Source: Phyto melanocephala
Taxonomy: Eukaryota; Arthropoda; Insecta; Diptera; Rhinophoridae
Direction: 5' to 3'
Length of the DNA: 64,000 bases
Assembly: GCA_941918925.1 (NCBI GenBank)
Contig: OW799234.1
Coordinates: 108,559,884 to 108,623,883, forward strand
Shown here: positions 46,884 to 59,292 of the stretch, piece after piece
Numbering within the stretch: position 1 is the first letter of the stretch
Layout of the letters: each line of letters starts with the position of its first letter
Notes under the pieces: model-generated
The model's database searches: none
Told to the model about the DNA's origin: nothing
What the model saw: only the letters and a program-made list of their open reading frames with translations
Program-made: the position numbers and the translations under genes

Positions 46884-47818
46884 AAGGGTGATTTTTTATG
46901 AATTAAGTTTTTCGGGCTGGCAGCACTGGTTGGTAGTTCGGTCCAAACTACATCTGTGAATGTGAAAAGTGTTCAGTATACTCCGCCATTTCATCATGGA
47001 GAAACTCATAAACGAGCAACGACTGCAAATCGTTGAAATTTATTATAAAAATTCGTGCTCTGTGAGAAATGTCCATCATTTGTTACGAACTTTTTATGGT
47101 CGTCATAATCGATGAGGCTTATTTCTGGCTAAATGGCTACATTAACAAGCGAAACTGTCGCATCTGGGGTGGAGAACAGCCGCATGCCGTACAAGAGTTA
47201 CCGATGTATCCCGAAAAAACGACAGTTTGGTGTGGTTTATGATCTGGTAGCGTCATCGGTTTGTTTTTCTTAAAAGACGACCGTTAAAGAAACGTTGTCG
47301 TCAACGGCGAACGATATCGAGCCATTATACGCAACTTTTTTTTGCCCCAATTGGCTGAGTTGGAGTTGGTTAATATGTGGTTTTAACAAGACGGTGTCAC
47401 ATGCCACACAGCTCGTAAAAAAATGGACAAATTGAAGAAAGAGCAGTTTATGTCTCGAAATGGCCCAGTGAGTTGGCCGCCAAAATCATGTGATTTGACG
47501 CCTCTTGATTATTTTTTGTGGCGTTATGTAAAGTCATTGGTCTATGTTGACAATCCAAATACGACTGAAGCCTAAGAGTATAACAGAACACGTGTCATTC
47601 ATGGAATACAGGCCGAAATGCTCGAAAAAATGGTGCAAAATTGGGCCTTACGAGTGGACCATTTGAACCGGAACCGCGGGCAACATTTACATGAAGTTAT
47701 TTTTAAAAAGTAAATGGTAAAGGCTAATTTATCGATTCCAATAAAATTTTTGAATATATGATGCAAATTTGAGTGTTTTATTAGATTTAAAAAAAAATAC
47801 GCTTAAAAAGTCACGCTT
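46884..47818 (+). mobile_element. Internally deleted DD41D-type mariner-like element (935 bp)
   Basis: Inverted ends AAGGGTGATTTTTTATG (46884) and, reversed, AAGCGTGACTTTTTAAG (to 47818) match imperfectly; left TA present, right TA mutated. Plus strand: MEKLINEQRLQIVEIYYKN (from 46996), VHHLLRTFYGRHNR, then at 47113 a direct jump to DEAYFWLNGYINKRNCRIWG. This removes the linker up to the first catalytic Asp. Then TTVWCGL*SGSVIG, LVNMWF*QDGVTCHTARKKM, SWPPKSCDLTPLDYFLW and GQHLHEVIFKK*. Several stops; inactive. The C-terminus is complete. Confidence 0.88.
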
Positions 47819-47833
47819 TCGATCCTTCCTGCT

Positions 47834-48075
47834 TGTGACCATCGATATATAATTTTGCCATTCTGTTTGAAATTTCTATAATATTTATTTCGTCTCCAAA
47901 CTGAAAGTTTATGACTAAGGCAGTCAAATGAGCAATGTCCATCTGTCTCCATTAGTTGCACAAATCTGTTTGTAGAATAAAAATTTTGGAAATATCTAAA
48001 ATTCACAACAATTGCCTCATAATTTTCTGAGATATGAGCAAATAAGCACCATAAAAATCTACATTTTTCAGCACT
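47834..48075 (+). mobile_element. DINE-1-like 5' fragment, decayed
   Basis: TTGCCATTCTGTTTGAAATTTCTATAA, CGTCTCCAAACTGAAAGTTTA, TGTCCATCTGTCTCC and TTTTCTGAGATATGAGCAAATAA correspond in order to the family's 5' half. It abuts the mariner's right end; the mariner may have inserted at its edge. Confidence 0.55.
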
Positions 48076-48079
48076 GAGA

Positions 48080-50100
48080 TAATTTATAAAACTGTCAGCT
48101 TCTTTTCGTAGATATGATATGCCTCTAGAGCTAATCGTAAAAAATTTTAAACAAATCTAGGCACCGAAGTTATAGACAAATATTAATTCTGAAATATTGT
48201 TTAAATATACCCAGTTACTAAAGTTCACAAATAATTTTTGGCCTCGCCAAAGATATCAAAACACAAGCCGTAGTGTTCAAAGTTACTGCCGAGAAAAACT
48301 GACAAATCGGTTTGAAACTAACTGAGATATAAGCCGAACTACCCAAATGCCTGGTGTTTTTTTTTCCAAAAGTTACAAAAAAAAATCGATTTTTTAGTAT
48401 TCTAGATAAAATAGAAGATATATATCGGCGTCCTTATTCTGACTGACTTGCAAAATATGAGGTATGATAAAAAAAATTTGTTAAAACTTTAAACATAATA
48501 AATTTTTATACAATTACATGAAGAACAATTCATAACAAATTATCATTTAAAAGGATCATAGCCTGATTGCTCACCTGATACTTAACTGATATTTTTAATT
48601 TTAAATGCTTTTAAATATAATTTTATTTTTGCGAAGGCATCGTACTATTTTATAATTATTAAATTTTTCTGTAAATCATACTATTTTTAAAGTACAACCA
48701 TATCAAAACGATAGAAATTAATTGATCAAATTCAAACAAACATTTGATTATCGTTACGTGAAAAAAATTATCGAACAAAATAAAAAAAAATTACTTGTTT
48801 TCAATAAACAAATATTGTTACAGAAACTATAATATGACCATAGTGACCATGTTATAATCTTGGTTTTCTTTGCCTTTGATTATAAAAGAACTTGACTAGT
48901 AGAATACAGCTTACCATGTAAAAACTCAAAAATGAGAAGGCGTCAGAAATAAAAAAAATTATAGATAATGAAGGATGTAATAGTGTCGTGTATGTTGTCG
49001 ATTGTTTTAATTACATATAAAGAGATTTTGTTTTTAAACGTTAAACCAAAAACTATAATTACCATTAAAATTATGAACTCATCCTTAAATTGCGCGAATA
49101 AATGACTGAATTTCTAGGTAAATTGTGGTCATTTTGTAACGTTGTTCAAGCGTATGACTGACTATAGTCAGTTTTCCAGACTACATTAGCGTAGACGCAC
49201 ATTTATCGTAAAAATTAAACAACTTTTTGTTTATTATAATTTTTTAATTCTGAGAATCACAAACAAATGTCAAAAAGATTTTTTCCAAACAATTTTCTTG
49301 AAGAAGAACATTAACTACTCAATTCGATGTATATCAAACAAAAACCCAAAATTTTGTGAAAATGAGCGAGTTAACTTTATTGTGAGTAAATTCGAAAAGA
49401 ATCCATCGATTTTTATGATCGGTATCTGTTTTTGTTGCTATTACAAGAATATTTACGAGAAAGTAATAGATCTAAACAATTTTTGCCGTTTTCGATTTTT
49501 TATGATCTTCTGAAAATGCTATTTTCACGTAAAAAATATATTTTTTGTTTAAATATTTTATTACAATTCCGATATTACTGGTACGTTTAAAACGCAGTAT
49601 TTAAACGATTCAAAGGCTATGTAAATCTAAATTTTTCTAAGTTTATTTTAAAAATATCGGACTAACCTTTTTTGAGTTATAATTAATAATGTGGAGAAGC
49701 GTCTGAAAAAATCTTTAATTTAATTAAAAATTTTAGTCTCAATAGAATTTTAAATTTTGACCATATTTGCATTACATCAAAATTGCATAATGGTTTTTAA
49801 AGCCTTAAAAATTTAAAAATTTTGTTGCCTTGTGTTATAAATATCATAAAAAAAACTGAGCGCAATATGACAGATCGTTTGTCAATTAAGCCGAAAGGCT
49901 GATAAAAACCCTATATATTTAAAAAAAAAAGATGGTTTGGTTTTCGGAATAAGATAAAATATTTTATGTATTCCATCAATAATGATTAGGAATTGATTTT
50001 CTATGAACAGAAAATTTATGAGAAAATTTTTGTTAAAAGGTTTGGAAATGCATTGAAAGTTGACACGCATTTCTAGTATAACACAAATTCTCTAAGAATT
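48080..50100. other. AT-rich, no recognised feature
   Basis: GAGATATAAGCCGAACTACC near 48320 might be further DINE-1-like decay. Otherwise nothing seen. Confidence 0.4.
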
Positions 50101-50102
50101 TA

Positions 50103-50217
50103 CTGCTGTATTCATAAAAAATATTTCAGGTTTATCAGGCTTATTTGACAGATGTTGTAGAGAAATTTGTCAAATAAGCCTTCAATAAACCTAAAATATC
50201 TTTTATGAATACTGCCC
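50103..50217. mobile_element. Fold-back MITE (115 bp), TTA duplications
   Basis: Two arms of about 47 bp (50103-50150 and 50169-50217: GTATTCATAAAARATATTTYAGG then CTTATTTGACA) are inverted with about 18 nt between, flanked by TTA (50100-50102, 50218-50220). It would fold into one long hairpin. TTA suggests Harbinger-type mobilisation. Confidence 0.75.
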
Positions 50218-50879
50218 TTAAAATTTAGTAACGAGTACATAGTATTTTTTCAAGTTTGTATAAATAAAACTTTATTTATAAAAATTATTTGTGACAAGAT
50301 AAGTTAAAGTTTTTGAGAATCTGAAATCAAAAATTATTTTGTAATAATCCTCAGAACTTCTAGAACCTCTATGCTAAACTAAATATATGCATGAATGCAT
50401 CTTTCGTGGTTTTTTAATATGTTTTAATTTCTTTTTAGAAATCTACTTAACCTTTCTTAAAGTGTATTGATGTAAATACTACGCATAAAACTAACACATA
50501 CAAACACCACTCCACTTTTATGTTGAGAAAATAGAAAATAAATAATAAAAAGAACTGAACTCACTCTACTTAACTGCCACAAACACATACTTATACATCA
50601 TACAACACTTCACCACTACCACGCTAACGAGAGCAATGAAGGAAAGGCAGAAAAATGCTTACAGTTCACATCAACAGCAACAATATGAAATAAAATTACA
50701 TACACAAAGACACACATGCGTACGTACGTATACAAGTATGTATGTATGTATATACATAGTATATATTCGATAGTATACGACGTTAAAACTAAAATGTCCA
50801 TTTATATTCCTTACGACTTGCAATAACATCGCGTTTTATGGTTAACCTGCAAATAATGTTGGAATATCTCATCCATTGC
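50218..50879. other. AT-rich; GTAT/GTACGTAC microsatellite at about 50719-50755
   Basis: Simple repeats only; no gene seen. Confidence 0.55.
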
Positions 50880-51190
50880 TGCTTAAATAAACTAGTTATA
50901 GCATGGTTCTATGTAATGTAGTTATGAACCAATCCATTTTTAAATTAAATCTTGTAGTTAAGCGACAAGTGTTCGTGTTTTAATGATTGTATTACTGTTG
51001 TCAAAAACTATGTTATAGTCGTTGTAGTACTCTATCGAGCAGTAACAGAGAATGGTTTTGACACTACTCCTATGTTATTCAAGCTGGGTTATATGGTTTA
51101 GCCCTAGGATATTGCCATAATAAATCGACCATGTTTTTTCCATATATTTTGGTGATACTTCGTCTAGTTCTAGTCGATTATAAAGTATTG
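50880..51190 (-). repeat. Dispersed repeat copy, inverted relative to 11500-11830
   Basis: Shared blocks (minus sense): AAACATGGTCGAT, CCTAGGGCTAAACCATATAAC, GGAGTAGTGTCAAAAC, CTGCTCGATAGAGTAC and AACGACTATAAC, in the same order as 11560-11700. Function and class unknown. Confidence 0.55.
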
Positions 51191-52005
51191 TTTACATTCG
51201 TGTTTGAACTAGAAGCATTGTCTGCAGGATAATTACGGTGGAGATATAAAAATTTTCTAAAATGGCAAAAGCTAACAACAACATTTGCATTTTATTCGTA
51301 CCTAGGAAAGAATCTTCTTACAGTAGTTGATTGATATAGAGATTTTTAAAACTTTTCTATCCTCATTATATGGACCAGTTATTTTACTCCTTCTGATTTA
51401 AGCACAAGTACTCGTAATCTAAAAACATATTGTGGCATTAAGTTTGTTTCTTTTTTACGTTTTTGTAAACTAAACTTGTTTTCACAAAACATATTTACAT
51501 GCTCAGATTCATGGGGTACTTGACTTTGGTTTAGCTACGTACAAAGGCATAAAACCGCTGGTAAAAATATTTTACAGATTTAAGTTAACACACACATCTA
51601 TGCATATCCCTAAAAAAAATTAATCCCTCACTGTAACACTTTTCGTAGTACAATCTTCTTCTTAATCTTGGCTCATCGGTCATGGTCATGGCATGTATTT
51701 GAAATGGTTTTTGAGATTGCAATGGATAGTAAGAAAATTTTCTAAGGATCTGTGAATCACTCCTTTCAAGATTGTTGTGCATATAACAAGAAGCTTTAAT
51801 GTTGAAAGTCCTATCTACTTAAGTTATATAAAGTTGAACACTTTTTAATATTTTTGTAGTTACCAATACATATTACGTAAATTTGAGGCTGTAATATTGC
51901 AGGATGCTTTAAAAACTTGGTCTAAATATACTTACGCCAGTCGCTTTATTCAACACCTTAAGAGCCATGGTCTTTTATCAGGGTCCAAATATTCTGTTTT
52001 GAATT
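51191..52005. other. No recognised feature
   Basis: AT-rich; the frame at 51585-51782 has no family signature. Confidence 0.4.
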
Positions 52006-52009
52006 TTTA

Positions 52010-52350
52010 CAGAGGTTAAGAATGACTTTTTCCAACATTTGAGGCCTTATATCGGCAATAGCGTAGAGAATGCTGAGCTTCAAGTGGTTAATTGACTACC
52101 GACTTCACATGTCCCCACAGAAAATAGTCTATCGCCCTTAAATGACATGATCTTGAAGGCCAATTACCGGATCCGAAACATGAAAGAAGCTCGGACCAAT
52201 AATTCCACCAGCCCATTAAGCGCATCAAATAGTCACTTTTTTTGAATATGACAGTTTTGTTTATTGCAGTATCCATTCAAACAAAAGTGAGCTTTATCGC
52301 TTAACAAAATTCGCTTATGAAAATCGGGATCAACGGCAGTTTTATTTAGG
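52010..52350 (-). pseudogene. Mariner-like transposase relic, heavily deleted
   Basis: Minus strand: FHKRILLSDKAHFCLNGY-CNKQNC (52320-52250; first Asp kept, Glu to Lys), MGWWNYWSELLSCFGSG, then NWPSRSCHLRAIDYFLWGHV at 52160-52100. The segment with the second Asp is lost, and the CDLTP motif has become CHLRA. Confidence 0.7.
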
Positions 52351-52704
52351 GTCCATCCACCGGTATACTCCAACAGCGAATTGCTACAACAAAGCAATTT
52401 TTTCTACGATGTTTAGTGTCGAGGTAACTTCGTATACCAGATAATGAAAAGTGATTATAATCAGGTTGTTTGAATCTTATATGATTCAAAAATGATTATA
52501 TATTTGTAAAATACTTTAAAAAAAATATAATAAGAATAAAAATTGTTCTTTTGGTTAAAAAATGTTTAATACCAAAAACTAACAAAAAACTTCCCATCCC
52601 TGTACTTTAGTTTAAAAAAATGTTGATATCAAAAACTAACATAAAACTTCCCATCCCTGCACAAATAAATTAAATCAAGGCGAATTCAACAAGCTGCTGT
52701 CACG

Positions 52705-53161
52705 AGATTATCTTGTGAATGTGCCTTTTGTGTCTGTGTGTTAGCTATAGACTCCGTAACCGTAAAGCCGATCAGACTCAAACTTTGGCAGGTTGTTATA
52801 CACAGTCCAGGGAGTATTTATGATTGGTAAAATGTAGGCGGGGCTACGCCAATAAATGATAAGCTATCATTTTTAGCTATTTGCACTTGATAATACAATT
52901 TCGTGATTAGAAAAGTGAGCAGTGCCACGCCCATAAAAATTAGTTATCATTTTGAGGTACTTGCAATTGACCAATTTTTCTGAAACTTTGCACACATATT
53001 GAGCTGTGATGACTGTACAGTTTCGTAATTAGAAAATTGGCCAGTGTCTCGCCCATAAAAAAAGTTATAATTTTTAGCTTCTTGCACTTGATATTTAATT
53101 AAAATTCAGAATGCATTTTTATTCATTAAGGGGCGTAGCAGCACGCGCCGGTCTTGGCTAG
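52705..53161 (+). mobile_element. Helitron relic, third copy, with CTAG 3' end
   Basis: GTGTCTGTGTGTTAGCTATAGACTCC at the left parallels the start of the 27417 element. Three diverged units follow (palindromes decayed, for example AGTGCCACGCCCA at 52920). The 3' end GGGGCGTAGCAGCACGCGCC...GGCTAG stops at 53161 before T. The very 5' TC is not preserved. Confidence 0.75.
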
Positions 53162-53164
53162 TAT

Positions 53165-53945
53165 ACTATAAAGATAAATAATTTTAGTTACAAAAGCAAA
53201 AATTTCAATGTAAAAAAATTAAATTATTTTTTTCCTCGCTCTCTTAATTAAAAATACAAACATAATAGAAATGTATATTAATCTACTAAAATTTTTATTT
53301 AAGTTTATTTAAAAACCGTGCTGAAATTATAAATAAACACTTTTGTACATTTAACTTATGTACTTAATTTGCATACCAAAATCAACATAAACGTACGAAC
53401 TTAGGAACGTACATAGGCACACACATACATACATTGATCAAAAGATACAAATATGTACTTTACTGCACTTGTACATGTAAACAATTGTTAAAACCACAAG
53501 CTTTATTTGAAATGAAATAAGCATTATCAAAATGAAATTCAATTAACATTGTTGGCTTAGTTCACTAAATTGGGAATTTTTTTTTTGTTCAGTTTTGTGC
53601 ACTAATGAATAAACAAGAACTCCTCTTCCGCTAACACTTTGTTTTACACTATTTGTAAATTGTTTTTTTTTTTTTTTGGTTACTAATAAGAAAGTGTAAA
53701 TTATTGTTAATTTAAAAATAAATTAAAATATAGGAAAATTCTTTTCTGTAATGGGGCTCATTTTTGCTCAGTGGACCTGTCAATAAGCAGTTTCGCCACA
53801 TTTAAAATAAGGAAAATCTACAAGATATAAAAAAAATTTCAAGTAATTGTTGTAACTGTTTCTTTTCTTACTCCTTTAACAGTTAAGCCTGTCAAAATGT
53901 TGCTGTCAGATATAAACGTACTTAAAAAATAATTATTTTAAATTT
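53165..53945. other. AT-rich, no recognised feature
   Basis: Nothing coherent seen. Confidence 0.45.
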
Positions 53946-53948
53946 AAG

Positions 53949-54820
53949 CAAGTAAGAGTCCTATATTCGGCCGTGCCGAATCTGATAATACCTTTCACCA
54001 TCATGTACACAGGTGTAATCCAGCATCGTAGCTTAACCTATATTTTATGTTTTACGCCATTTTTCCTTATAATTTCCGACGTCATCCTTGATTTAAAATT
54101 TTTACGTAATTAACTGTATTCTACTAGTCAAGCTCTTTCATTTGATACCCATATTCATGGGGTTAAAAAATTTGATCCGCCATTTTGTTTCACACGCCAT
54201 CTTTGATTTTACATTTTTTAATAATTTACTGTATTCTACTGGTCAAGCCCTTTAATTTGATACCAACATTGAGGGGGTTCAAGAAGTTACATTTTAAAAT
54301 ACCAGACTTTACCCATATATAAATTTATTGTCCGCCATTTTGTAGTGACAGCCAACATGAATTTTAATTTTTTTACAGTGCTTATATTGCGCTAGTCAAG
54401 TCCTTTCAGATGATACCAATATTGACTTTCAATTCATTTTCGTTTGTAAATTTTTGGAATATATATTTAAAAAATAAACAATTTGCCTATAACTTTACCG
54501 ATTAGAGCCCGCTTTATCCAAAATTTTTCACAAATATTTCTAAAGGCATATTATATCTACAAATAGTAGTAAAGGTACATATAAATTGTTCTATGGCTGA
54601 AAATTTTTAATTTTGGTGGTTAAAATATGGGAAAAACAAGGGCAGTCGTGTTGATTTGCTCATATCTCTTATGGGGCGATCGTGCTGAATTTCAATAGCG
54701 ATTTATTCCCGGATATTTCCAAATGATTGATACCATACACAAATCTGAAGAACATATGGTTGCTCCTAAAAGTTGATTTCAACCCTCACACGGACAGACG
54801 GACAGACGGTCAGAGCTTAT
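53949..54820 (-). mobile_element. DINE-1-like element with internal tandem units, 5' end lost
   Basis: 3' hairpin ATTCGGCCGTGCCGAAT with GGACTCTTACTTG at the left. Three diverged units of about 130 bp (CGCCATTTTG..., CTGTATTCTACTRGTCAA, CCTTTCATTTGATAC). Then the conserved TTCCGGGAATAAATCGC... to TCCGTCTGTCCGTCTGTCC block, stopping at about 54820 where a non-LTR relic begins. The expected last 120 bp of the 5' end are missing. Confidence 0.8.
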
Positions 54821-55520
54821 GGATCTCCACTTCGAGCTCCTTACGTGTTCCAAGTTCGGAATAGTATATTTGTCAAATTTTTCGCGTTTTATACGTCTAA
54901 ACGCAGGGCAGTGAGAAAGGTAGTGTTCCAAGGCTTCGTCCTCCTCCTCGCATGCTATACATGTCATTTCCTCCGACAATCTCATGCGAGCAGGATGAGT
55001 TTTCAACTCTGTGTGACGCATTATTACACCAGTTAGCCTCCTAACTTTTAAAATTTCTTACGATTTCTTAAGATTTGGGTTGCCCCATAGTATGTTCGTC
55101 ACTTTTCCGACCTTATGACATTTTCTAGCATGTTACTCCATCGCTTTAAGATCATATTTGAATCGTTAAAAGGGTTAAACATTTTACCAAAGTAGAGCAC
55201 TTAAAAATGTTTCCATTGTGGAAAACTTCTCGGCGTTCTCATTTCCAGTTAAGTGTTTATGGCCTAGACGTTCACAATTTGCATGCGAGCTTATTTCGCT
55301 CTGTCATTGCAGGAGTGTCCTGATTACTGACTAGCTGTCCGTAATGATACGAATCATGGCCTCGTTATCAGTTATCCATTTAATACCTTCCGTAATTGCC
55401 ATAACCTCAGCCTGAAAAACAGGATTGGGGTCTGGTACACTGTTTCGGTTCATGTCATATAAACCCATTCCTGTTCGGTCAATTCCTATGAAGAACAAAG
55501 GGCTAAAAATGATCACTTAA
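54811..55520 (-). pseudogene. Non-LTR retrotransposon RNase H region relic
   Basis: Minus strand from 55500: GLYDMNRNSVPDPNPVFQAEVMAITEG and MIRIITDS*SVI (first RNase H Glu and Asp motifs), GHKHLTGNENAEKF near 55260 (the GHxxxxGNExAD motif), RLTGVIMRHTELKTH and MTCIACEEEDEALEHYLSHCPAF (54965-54900), ending KWRSI at about 54820. Several stops. Same zinc-knuckle family as the copies at 9655 and 61080. Confidence 0.8.
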
Positions 55521-55559
55521 CATAAAGGGGCTAGCTTAACATATTCATAAATATGTATA

Positions 55560-55808
55560 TTAAACCCACTATCCCATAAAACTGTAATATTTTACAACAG
55601 AAAATGCATTGTGTTAGTAATTGATGGTTTCTGGAATGCTTGAACCGATTTTGTTTCTGCAAAGTTCATATCAAAAGTTACGTCAATACCAAGGTTCAAG
55701 TTTCATGAGTTATAGCCATTTTAGTGAACACTGCATTCATTTCGAAATATTTGATTGATTTTTTTAATTTTCTTTTTTGCAGTACGAAGTGTGCAGCGGG
55801 TTCGCTAG
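55560..55808 (+). mobile_element. Helitron 3' end, different family
   Basis: Ends GAAGTGTGCAGCGGGTTCGCTAG at 55808 followed by T, a typical Helitron end. Upstream TTGAACCGATTTTG and AAGGTTCAAGTTTCATGAG fit insect Helitron interiors. The 5' limit is not visible; no coding. Confidence 0.55.
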
Positions 55809-56003
55809 TTCTTTATAAAAATTTTATCACAGGACTTTTATGTGCCTTTTAATTGAAATTTTACTCATATATTATTATCAATATTTAAAATTGTGTTTCT
55901 TAATAATTTTCTTTTTTTTTATTGAAACAAATGCATTTACTTATTTAAAATATTTTTATTTTTAGGTAATTCCATTCATCTTTTTATAAACAAATACGGA
56001 TTA

Positions 56004-56440
56004 TACAAGTAAGTGATAAGTGTCCGCTAAATTCGGCTATGCTGCAAGAAACGTGCTCGCCCTTCTTTCATATATACATATAATACTAAAAATTTTATTA
56101 AAGAATCAAGAATCAAGTTTTCTTGATTTTTATATTAACACTAACTTACATGGCAAACGTTGTTTTGCCATATAAATTATTTCTAGGAAATATAATTTGG
56201 AAAAAAATACTAACAGCTTTATCGATGCAAGTGCATAATTAAAAAAAGTGGGCGTTAAAGAAGGCGTGGTAAAAAAAGTATCCTATTAATCATATCAGAG
56301 TTTTAGTTACATTAGGTGAAAATTTTAAGAAGTTCGCTCAAGCAGACACGAGAATTTTATACATTAGATTTTGTTGTTATTTATCGGTACAAATAAATAT
56401 ATAGTTTTTTAATAAAAGATGTACAATTAATATTAAGCAC
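56004..56440 (-). mobile_element. Decayed DINE-1-like relic
   Basis: ACAAGTAAGTGATAAGTGTC and AAATTCGGCTATGCTG resemble a mutated 3' end; AAAGTGGGCG and AAGGCGTGG occur at 56246-56270 as in the 695-2564 copy. Weak. Confidence 0.35.
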
Positions 56441-56466
56441 AAGAAAAAATAAATTTAATAAAATAA

Positions 56467-58353
56467 AACAAGTAAGAATGCTATCTGATAATACCCTTCA
56501 CCGTCTACATGACGGTGTAGTGACTACATCGTAGCTTAGCCTAGATTTCAGATTAAATGTCAAACGTTATTTTGCTTTATTATCTTCGACTCCATGTTTG
56601 ATTTTAAATTTCTAACATAGTTAATTGTATTTTCCTAGTCAAGCCCTTTTATTTGATAACAATATTGATGGGGCTTACAAAAAAAAATTATCCGCCATTT
56701 TGTTGAAGACGCCATATAGAATTTTACACTTTTTCATAGTTTACTGCCTTTTTGTCTAGTCAAGCCTTCCATTTAATACCGATATTGAGGGGGTTGAAGG
56801 ATGCAAAATCGTAATTATTATATTTGACCCATATATTCGCTTTTTAAATTAATACGCCATTTTGGTTTCTAACTTTTTCACAGTTTACTGTATTCTAGTG
56901 GTCAATCCGTTTCATTTCATACAAATATTAAGGGAGCTAAAGTAGGTACACTTTTAATTACTAGATTTGATCAATATATAAATTTATTGTAGGCCATTTG
57001 GTAGTGGATTTCAAAATTTTTTATAGTGTTTTATATTCTGCTGGTAAGCCCTTTCTTTTGAAACCCATATCGCTACAGACGCAGACAAAAAATCAATTTT
57101 TTTTTTTTGTAAATTTGTCAATTTTTCTCAGAAGTAATTTTCAACGGTAGTTTTAAGACCTTTAGTAACATAATATTTTTAAAAAATATTTTTGCCTATT
57201 ACCTTGCCGATACGTAACCGGTTTGCAAAAATATTTTTAAGAATAGCCCTAGAGGCATATGAAAAAGGGTGGGCCATTTATTGGTTTAAATTTGAACTGG
57301 CGATTATTTCAAATCTGGCAATACTTAAGTCATTCTATTCAGTCACAAAATTCTTTAAATTATCTCCACTGAACGAACTGAATCGATTTACGCTTGAAAA
57401 ATGTTGGGATTTATTGGAAATTTATTTTTTATTATTATTTCACAAACAAAGAAGTTTATTTTTCGATTTTGCCAAAATAAAAAAAAAATAATCACCTTTC
57501 GGATGTAGCTCATTTTTACTTTGGTGGTTACATTAATAAGCAAAATTGCCGTATTTCGAGCTTAGAACCCCCAAACGTGGTCTTACAAAAGCCAATGCAC
57601 CCATTAAGAATGACTGTTTTGCGCGGCTTCTGGAGCGGAGCCATCACTGACCTATATTTCTTTGACAATAAGGACGGCACAATCATTACAGTCAATGGCA
57701 ACACCTATCGCACCATGTTAACCGATTCCTTTGTGCCCGCTCTTCATGGTATTGATGTACACGATGTTTCGTTTCAACAAGATGATGTAACTTGCCACAC
57801 ATCTCATGTCACAATCCATTTATTGCGTACAATGTTTGATGGTTATTTAATTTGCCGGAATAGTGATGTCAATTGACCGCCAAGAAGCGTTGGACTATTT
57901 CCTGTAGGGCGCGCCGTTTAAGACAAGTGTTATTCAGACAAACCAGAAAAGGCCGACTTTCATAATGCCAAAACAAATGTATTTTACAACAAAAAACTGA
58001 CTTTGCGAAATTTCAAACCGTTTTTGTTTTATTGCATTTTTTAATTTAAACTTTTAAATGGTGCACCGTTTATATACATATACATAGAAGCATATGTATC
58101 TAAAATTATCCTAGTGTTCAAAATTGTAAATTTTTATTTAAAAAATATCGGAAAAAATGTAGGCTACATGTGGTTGCTTCTAGAAGTCGATTTTAACCAA
58201 CACACGAACAGATGGACATTATTTAGTCGACTTCTCTAGTCCAAGCTTTCCGAGAATATATACTTTTGTGGGTCGTAAATGAATTTTGTAAAAATTTTAA
58301 ACGGAATGGCAATGCTACCGAAACCGTTGGCACCACAGTTGAAGTGTATAAAA
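56467..58353 (-). mobile_element. DINE-1-like element with tandem units, interrupted by a mariner
   Basis: 3' end at the left (AACAAGTAAGAATGC; the hairpin itself is deleted to CTATCTGATAATACCC). Four diverged tandem units of about 120 bp to 57060, then TTTCTAAGG-type interior GAGGCATAT at 57253. The mariner follows (57262-58072), then the family 5' half: TTGCTTCTAGAAGTCGA, TTCCGAGAATATATACTTTTG and AACGGAATGGCAATGC, with the terminal AGTGTATAAAAAG at 58353. Confidence 0.8.
57262..58072 (+). mobile_element. Internally deleted mariner-like element (about 0.8 kb) nested in a DINE-1-like element
   Basis: Inverted ends GGGTGGGCCATTTA (57267) and, reversed, CGGTGCACCATTTA (to about 58070). Plus strand: LNRFTLEKCWDLLEIYF (57375-57430, N-terminus), a jump to VAHFYFGGYINKQNCRI (57515-57560), LQKPMHPLRMTVLRGFWSG, DVSFQQDDVTCHTSHVTIHL (second Asp) and DVN*PPR followed by a deletion to LDYFL*GA. 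The helix-turn-helix remainder, linker and first Asp are missing. Confidence 0.85.
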
Positions 58354-59290
58354 AGAATTTATTAAAACTAGTAGACCTTTTTAAGCAATAAGTGTTAAGT
58401 TAGTCTTAGTTACTTAAATGTTTTCCAGAAAAGCTTTCCATTGGTAGAGAATTGATACAGATAAGTAAATAAATATTTAAAATCTGTACAATACAAAACA
58501 AAATCTAACAAAATTAATAAAAATTAACAACGGACTCGTGCAGATGATAATACGAGTAACAAAACATACAAACATTGAAAGTTTTAGCCTGACTTATGTA
58601 CATCATTCATAAATTTTTTCTTAATTATGGGTAAAAATACATCCTTTAAAAATCAGTGCGAAAGTTGTTGTTGCATAAATAACAATCAAAAAAAATCAAT
58701 AATTTATTGCTGTTTTATCAGAGCTGACAAATTACTTAACCCTTCATTTCCTTTTTAACCTAAAAAAAACAATTGAAAATGTCCCCTGAGGTTAAAACAA
58801 AGTTAAAAATAAAATCTATATGAGAGATAAACTCATAGATTTCAAATATTTTACATATCTACTAACAAACATAAACTTACGTTTACTGAAATAAATACAA
58901 CCAGAAAATTAAATGAAATAAAAAAAAAACTATTCGTTTTACCTTTAAATGAGATGGTGTAGTTTTCGTTATTCAGTGAAGACATTGAAGAAATACAAGA
59001 AAATAAAAATAAAAAACAAAATAACACAAACATAAACGAAGAAGTAAAATACAAATAATTCAAATATTGCGTTGCTGCTGTTGTATTATTGCGAACTTAT
59101 CCTCTTCGTCTAAGGTAATTTATTAATTTCCGTTTCCGCTATTTGCCTTAAAGCAAAACAGAAATGAAATGATCTCATACACAGGCACACACAAAAATAA
59201 TAGCCAACACAATCAGTGTATTCACAAAAGTGCTATTTAAATGTAATTTTTTCATAATGTCACAAGTTGGTAGAAATGCTAAAATTAATA
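58354..59290. other. AT-rich, no recognised feature
   Basis: Nothing coherent seen. Confidence 0.45.
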
Positions 59291-59292
59291 TA

